NCBI GenBank assembly: GCA_021200535.1
Contig: JAJQGL010000022.1
Span: 1-55,393, forward strand
Reading direction: 5' to 3'
Length of the DNA: 55,393 nt
Source of the DNA: Clostridiaceae bacterium
GTDB lineage: Bacteria > Bacillota > Clostridia > Lachnospirales > Lachnospiraceae
Under the pieces are notes generated by a model. It saw only the letters and a list, made by a program, of their open reading frames with translations, searched no databases and was not told the DNA's origin. Made by a program: the position numbers and the translations under genes. Below, in pieces: positions 50,852 through 55,393 of the stretch (position 1 is the stretch's first letter; each line of letters begins with the position of its first letter).

Positions 50852-52834
50852 ATGAGTGAATATACAGGAAAAGAAATTGTCGTTTTAGAAGGCCTGGAGG
50901 CTGTCCGAAAGCGTCCCGGCATGTATATCGGTTCAACCGGCTCAAGAGGGCTTCACCATCTGATCTGGGAAATTCTGGACAACAGTATTGATGAGCATCT
51001 TGCCGGCTTTTGCGATGAGATCAGCATTACCGTCCAGAAAGACGGCGGCATCTGTATTGAGGATAACGGCCGAGGTGTTCCGGTGGACATCCATCCGACC
51101 AAAAAAATCCCAACTGTGCGCGTAGTATACACAATCCTTCATGCGGGTGGGAAATTTACCGGCAGCGCCTATAAGGTTTCCGGCGGCCTGCACGGTGTCG
51201 GATCTTCTGTTGTCAATGCACTCTCGCGCAAAATGATCGTAGAGGTGCGCAAAGGAGGGCATATATACCGGGATGAATATGAAAATGGAGGGCATCCGGT
51301 AACGCCACTTGAAAACGGCCTTTTGCCATCGGTTGGAAAATGCGCCAAAAGTGCGACCGGAACCAAAGTAATCTTCTATCCAGATCCCGAAATTTTTGAG
51401 ACGGTAAACTTTAAGGCCGATATCATCAAAAAGAAGCTGAAAGAAATCGCTTTTTTAAATAAAAATTTAAAGCTCAATTACAAAAATGAATGGGATCAGC
51501 AGGAACTTGTCTATATGGAAGAATTCGGCATCCAGAGCTTTGTTCGCTATATTAACCGCGATGCGGCCGTCCTGCATGATGAGCCTATTTATATTGAAGG
51601 AAAAAGCGGCGACATTGAAGTCGAAATTGCGTTCCAGTATACAACCAATTTTACAGAACAGATCAATCCATACTGCAACCGGATCAATGTCGTGGACGGC
51701 GGCACACTGGTCACCGGCTTTAAGACGGCGCTGACGCGTGTTATGAACCAGTACGCCAGAGAGCTTGGCGTGTTAAAAGACAAGGATGAAAATTTTGACG
51801 GAAAAGATATCCGCAACGGCCTTGTCGCTATTATATCCATTAAGCACCCAGACCCACAGTTTGAAGGACAGACAAAAACGAAGCTGGGAAACACCGATGC
51901 AAAGAGCGCGGTCGATGATGTCTTTAGCGCGGAGGTGCAGCGCTATCTCGACAAAAATATTGATACCTTAAAGAAAATACTGGACAACTCTATGAAATCC
52001 TACCATGCGCGAAAAGCGGGCGACCGGGCCAGAAATGCAGTCCTAAAGCAGTTAAATGACGTCGATACAAAAAGCAAGCTTGCCGCCTGTACCTCGAAAA
52101 AGCCAGAGGAATGCGAGGTTTATATTGTAGAGGGAGACTCTGCAGGCGGCACGGTAAAAACAGCGCGGAACAGAAAAACGCAGGCCGTTTTGCCACTGCG
52201 CGGCAAGATATTAAATGTAGAAAAGGCATCCCTTGAAAAAATTCTCCAGAACAATGAGATCAAGTCTATGATTGCATCCTTTGGCTGCGGAATCGGCGAT
52301 GATTTTGACATTTCGAAACTGCGCTATGACAAAATCATTATTCTGACCGATGCGGATGTAGACGGCGCTCATATCAGCACGCTGCTTCTGACCTTTTTCT
52401 ACCGGTTTATGCCGGAGCTGATCTACGAAGGAAAAATTTACCGCGGCCTCCCGCCGCTTTACAAGGTAGACTATGAAAAACGAAACGGTGCAAAGCCCGA
52501 TGAAACGGAAAAGCAAAAGGCGGCGCCGAAAAAAAAGAAACGGGGTAAGAAAATATATTCGGAATATGTTTTTAATGATTTTGAACTGGAAAAATTCCGC
52601 AAAAATAAAAACAATAAAATCATTAGCATCCAACGTTACAAAGGTCTTGGAGAAATGGACGCAGAGCAGCTCTGGGAGACGACACTGGATCCGGAGAGCC
52701 GTATTCTCGCACAGGTTTCCATCAGCGATACGGTTGAGGCTGACGATATTACAACAACACTGATGAGCAGCAACGTTCCTCCAAGACGGCAGTTTATAAT
52801 GGAAGAAGCAAAATATGCCACTTTGGATATTTAA
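50852..52834 (+). CDS. parE: type IIA DNA topoisomerase subunit B (GyrB/ParE family, probably topoisomerase IV)
   Basis: 660 aa. The GHKL ATPase motifs are EILDNSIDEHLAG (about 36), DNGRGVPVDIHP (about 70) and GGLHGVGSSVVNALS (about 113). The TOPRIM domain shows EGDSAGGT (about 430), LPLRGKILNVEKA and LTDADVDGAHIST. A lysine-rich insert (KAAPKKKKRGKK, about 555) precedes the GyrB-type end RYKGLGEMDAEQLWETTLDP. It pairs with the A subunit next door to pass one duplex through another. Start at 50852 with GAGGAAAAC. Gyrase versus topoisomerase IV is judged mainly from the A subunit. Its 3' end is echoed twice downstream. Confidence 0.85.
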   Translation: MSEYTGKEIVVLEGLEAVRKRPGMYIGSTGSRGLHHLIWEILDNSIDEHLAGFCDEISITVQKDGGICIEDNGRGVPVDIHPTKKIPTVRVVYTILHAGGKFTGSAYKVSGGLHGVGSSVVNALSRKMIVEVRKGGHIYRDEYENGGHPVTPLENGLLPSVGKCAKSATGTKVIFYPDPEIFETVNFKADIIKKKLKEIAFLNKNLKLNYKNEWDQQELVYMEEFGIQSFVRYINRDAAVLHDEPIYIEGKSGDIEVEIAFQYTTNFTEQINPYCNRINVVDGGTLVTGFKTALTRVMNQYARELGVLKDKDENFDGKDIRNGLVAIISIKHPDPQFEGQTKTKLGNTDAKSAVDDVFSAEVQRYLDKNIDTLKKILDNSMKSYHARKAGDRARNAVLKQLNDVDTKSKLAACTSKKPEECEVYIVEGDSAGGTVKTARNRKTQAVLPLRGKILNVEKASLEKILQNNEIKSMIASFGCGIGDDFDISKLRYDKIIILTDADVDGAHISTLLLTFFYRFMPELIYEGKIYRGLPPLYKVDYEKRNGAKPDETEKQKAAPKKKKRGKKIYSEYVFNDFELEKFRKNKNNKIISIQRYKGLGEMDAEQLWETTLDPESRILAQVSISDTVEADDITTTLMSSNVPPRRQFIMEEAKYATLDI

Positions 52835-52920
52835 AACAGGAAGAGAAGAAGCAAAATATGCTGCTTTTGATATTTTAAAACAGAAAAAAAAGAAGCAGAA
52901 TATGCTGCTTTTGATATTTA
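52802..52920 (+). repeat. triplicated parE-like gene 3' end
   Basis: Unit 1 (52802-52839) holds the last codons and stop; unit 2 (52845-52883) and unit 3 (52892-52920) repeat it with few changes. The text GAAGCAAAATATGC, then CTTTTGATATTTTA or CTTTGGATATTTAA is shared. Offsets of about 43-44 bp are not multiples of three. Confidence 0.9.
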
Positions 52921-52944
52921 GAATAAGAAGAAATGAGGAGTACT

Positions 52945-55206
52945 ATGACCACAAAGGACCAGTCTGTAATACAAATAGATTTTTCGGACGAAATGAAAAC
53001 TTCATACCGTGATTATGCTGTCAGCGTAATCATTTCCCGTGCCCTCCCTGACGTGAGAGACGGTTTGAAGCCGGTACAGAGGCGCATTCTCTATGCCATG
53101 ACGGAGCTTGGGCTTTCGCCTGACAAGCCGCACAGAAAAAGCGCACGTATTGTCGGCGACACAATGGGTAAATACCACCCGCACGGCGACAGCTCGATTT
53201 ACGATGCACTTGTGCATATGACCGAAGATTTTTCACTTTCCCTTCCATTGGTGGACGGGCATGGCAACTTCGGCTCGATCGACGGAGACAGCGCTGCGGC
53301 AATGCGTTACACCGAAGCAAGGCTTTCGAAAGGCGCTATGGCCCTTTTGGAAAACCTGGACAAGGGGCTGGTGCCGTTTGGCCCCAATTTTGACGAGAGC
53401 GAAAAAGAACCTCTCGTGCTGCCGGCTACCCTTCCCAACCTTTTGATCAACGGAACCACCGGCATTGCCGTTGGAATGGCAACAAACATTCCGCCGCATA
53501 ATACCTCCGAGGTGATTGACGGAGTGATCGCCTATATTAAAAATCCTGAAATTTCTACCAAGGGGCTGATGAAATATATCAAAGGCCCGGATTTTCCAAC
53601 CGGGGCAATGATTACCAATGCCGATGATATCCTGTCGATCTATGAGACAGGCGAGGGAAAGCTGACCCTGCGCGCAAAAGCAGTGATTGAGGACAGCGAT
53701 TATGGCAGGAAAAATATTGTAATCACGGAAATCCCGTATACGGTCGCCGGAAATAAGACCAAGCTTTTAGAAAACCTGGTGGCTCTTTCCAAAGAAAAGG
53801 TATTTGATGAGATTTATGACGTCCGGGACGAATCCTCAAAAGAGGGCATCCGCCTGATTGTCGAAGTCAAAAAAGACCGGAATATTGACAATTTACTCAA
53901 CGGCCTTTACAAAAAGACAGCCATGGAAGATACCTACAGCGTTAATATGCTTGCTGTCAAGGATAATCAGCCAATCACCTTTAACTTAAAAAGCCTGATT
54001 CAGGAGTTTCTGGCGTTTCAGGAAGAGCTTTACACCAAAGAGTACGAACACCTTCTCGCCAAAGCAAATGACCGCTTAGAGATTGTGGAGGGGCTGATTA
54101 AAGCAACCGATGTCATTGACCTGATCATCGAAATCCTGCGCGGCAGCAATTCTGTCCGGCAGGCGAAAAACTGCCTGATTCACGGTGACATTACAGATAT
54201 TTCCTTTAAATCCAAAAAATCCGAAAAAGAAGCTGCGACGCTTTGTTTTACAGAACGCCAGGCAGACGCAATCCTTGCCATGCCGCTTAGCAAGCTGATC
54301 GGGCTGGAATTGCTTAAGCTGCATCAGGAAAACAATGCGCTGATCAGCAGCATCACAGAATATACAACCATCTTAAACGACGTTGACGAGCTGCACAAAA
54401 TTATTATTGCACGCCTGCGGGCATACAAAAAGGAATTTGGCAGGGAGCGCCGCACATCTCTGGAGAATATTACAAAAGAAAAATACATCAAAGAGATTAA
54501 GGAAGAGGAACTGTATCTTTTGATCGACCGCTTTGGCTATGTGAAATCTTTAGATCAGGCAAGCTTTTCCCGCTTGTCGGAAGAAACGCTTTCGGATTAT
54601 ACGCATATTATTCCGATTAAAAATACAGACCAGCTCTGCATCTTTACCGAAGAGGGCAGCATGTATAAAGTAAAAGCAATGAATATTCCAAAGGGACGAA
54701 TCCGTGATAAGGGCGTACTGATTCAAACACTTTGCCGGGCAGGCAAGGAAAATATCCTGCTGTATATCTCTGCAGAAAGCCTGGCAGAATCCCTCCTTTT
54801 CTTTGCGACGCAGAAGGGCTTTGTCAAGCAGGTATCCGGCATAGAATTTGAGACAACACGCTTTTCTGTCTCGTCAACAAAATTGGATGAGGACGACCGG
54901 ATCGCCGGCATTACTGCACTCAGCGTAGAAGATATTCTTGCCGGAAACCGAAAGGTTATCCTGATTACGAAAAAGGGGCTTTCGCTGGGTTATCCGTTTG
55001 CGGAAGTCAGCGAATTAAAAAAGACAAGCCGCGGCGTAAAGGGCATTACTCTGGATGATGGCGATCAGGTACAATACGCTGCCGTTGTCACGCCGGATAT
55101 GGAAGAAATTACTTTCGAGCAGAGAAAATATAATCCAAAGAAAATCAAAAGCCAGAAACGTGCTGCAAAAGCAAGGAAAGCACAGATAAAAATAAACGAA
55201 ACGTAA
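52945..55206 (+). CDS. parC: type IIA DNA topoisomerase subunit A (GyrA/ParC family, probably topoisomerase IV)
   Basis: 753 aa. [20 protein letters not shown] (about 24) and [20 protein letters not shown] mark the breakage-reunion domain; the catalytic tyrosine is in [14 protein letters not shown] (about 118). A coiled-coil region with the LLKLHQEN area follows, then a C-terminal beta-pinwheel. The gyrase-defining GyrA box (QRRGGKG type) is replaced by KTSRGVKG, which suggests a decatenating topoisomerase IV rather than gyrase. The start at 52945 has GAGGAGTACT; the longer frame holds that site. Closed by the terminator at 55229. Confidence 0.85.
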   Translation: MTTKDQSVIQIDFSDEMKTSYRDYAVSVIISRALPDVRDGLKPVQRRILYAMTELGLSPDKPHRKSARIVGDTMGKYHPHGDSSIYDALVHMTEDFSLSLPLVDGHGNFGSIDGDSAAAMRYTEARLSKGAMALLENLDKGLVPFGPNFDESEKEPLVLPATLPNLLINGTTGIAVGMATNIPPHNTSEVIDGVIAYIKNPEISTKGLMKYIKGPDFPTGAMITNADDILSIYETGEGKLTLRAKAVIEDSDYGRKNIVITEIPYTVAGNKTKLLENLVALSKEKVFDEIYDVRDESSKEGIRLIVEVKKDRNIDNLLNGLYKKTAMEDTYSVNMLAVKDNQPITFNLKSLIQEFLAFQEELYTKEYEHLLAKANDRLEIVEGLIKATDVIDLIIEILRGSNSVRQAKNCLIHGDITDISFKSKKSEKEAATLCFTERQADAILAMPLSKLIGLELLKLHQENNALISSITEYTTILNDVDELHKIIIARLRAYKKEFGRERRTSLENITKEKYIKEIKEEELYLLIDRFGYVKSLDQASFSRLSEETLSDYTHIIPIKNTDQLCIFTEEGSMYKVKAMNIPKGRIRDKGVLIQTLCRAGKENILLYISAESLAESLLFFATQKGFVKQVSGIEFETTRFSVSSTKLDEDDRIAGITALSVEDILAGNRKVILITKKGLSLGYPFAEVSELKKTSRGVKGITLDDGDQVQYAAVVTPDMEEITFEQRKYNPKKIKSQKRAAKARKAQIKINET

Positions 55207-55228
55207 TAGAATACAGAAGCTATACGTG

Positions 55229-55262
55229 AACACAGCCGTCTGCTCTGGCAGGCGGCTGTGTT
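55229..55262 (+). terminator. terminator of the topoisomerase operon
   Basis: A 15-bp stem (AACACAGCCG... with one G-T pair, TCTG loop) followed by TGTTGTTTTATATTTTATTTTT. A typical rho-independent terminator. Confidence 0.9.
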
Positions 55263-55289
55263 TGTTGTTTTATATTTTATTTTTGTGTC

Positions 55290-55393
55290 TCGTTTCTGTG
55301 TTTGATCTTGTGTTTTATCTTGTGTTTGATCTTTGCGTTTGATCTTGCGTTTGATCTTGTGTTTTATTTTGTGTTTGATCTTGTGTTTTATTT
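55290..55393. repeat. 12-bp satellite at the right edge
   Basis: About eight units of TTGATCTTGTGT or TTTATCTTGTGT run to the end of the window, past the terminator. The array may continue beyond. Confidence 0.85.

Overview
The window reads as chromosome from a motile, low-to-moderate GC Gram-positive anaerobe, most likely a gut Lachnospiraceae (Roseburia/Agathobacter/Butyrivibrio-like). The grounds are a Clostridia-type late flagellar operon (flgM-flgN-flgK-flgL-fliW-csrA-flaG-fliD-fliS), a FliW/CsrA/flagellin regulatory set, Maf-type flagellin glycosyltransferases, an Rpn-type PD-(D/E)XK protein and strong AGGAGG-like ribosome binding sites. Genus and species cannot be fixed from the sequence alone.

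Layout. (1) 0-9.3 kb, accessory/metabolic: a broken DUF4143 ATPase tail, an orphan 459-aa protein behind a cluster of palindromes, a WYL regulator, an AEC permease, a D-2-hydroxyacid dehydrogenase, a DUF1538 membrane protein paired with a double PII-like protein, and a P-loop kinase fused to a ParB-like domain. A 99-bp structured repeat lies in inverted orientation at both ends. (2) 9.3-13.9 kb, sugar module A (minus strand): glycosyltransferase, WecE-like sugar aminotransferase, ATP-grasp ligase, hexapeptide acyltransferase. (3) 14.2-18.1 kb: an ABC exporter with two ATPases and one permease, divergent from a TetR regulator. (4) 18.1-26.9 kb, sugar module B: a frameshifted pyruvyl-transferase-like gene, an ATP-grasp/HAD fusion, an Rpn nuclease gene bracketed by relics of wbqC and tetR, WbqC, a sulfotransferase, a second DegT aminotransferase and a second copy of the module-A glycosyltransferase type. 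(5) 27.0-36.7 kb: two CgeB-like glycosyltransferases on the plus strand, another glycosyltransferase, a GT2-Maf fusion, PseB and a free-standing Maf. (6) 36.7-49.2 kb: flagellin and late flagellar genes, with three good sigma-28 promoters. (7) 49.3-55.4 kb: lysA and a type IIA topoisomerase pair (probably topoisomerase IV).

How it fits together. Sigma-28 promoters drive flgM onward, flaG-fliD-fliS onward and flagellin. CsrA, antagonised by FliW, probably controls flagellin translation through two GGA sites in a leader of about 240 nt. The long sugar region next to flagellin most likely builds and attaches a complex flagellin glycan (PseB sugar, aminodeoxysugar, possible amino-acid, acyl and sulfate decoration); that assignment is inferred from context.

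Most unusual feature. Many genes are followed by degenerate tandem copies of their own 3' end, including the stop codon (seen after the parE-like gene, the GT2-Maf fusion, the GT at 29.5 kb, flgL, the 104-aa gene and the ATP-grasp/HAD gene). Less certain low-complexity satellites lie in several other intergenic gaps. I do not know a described name for this pattern. It sits alongside a coding minisatellite with a perfect 22-bp palindrome, a homopolymer frameshift in a surface-sugar gene, and two duplicated gene relics, which together suggest an actively rearranging glycosylation locus.
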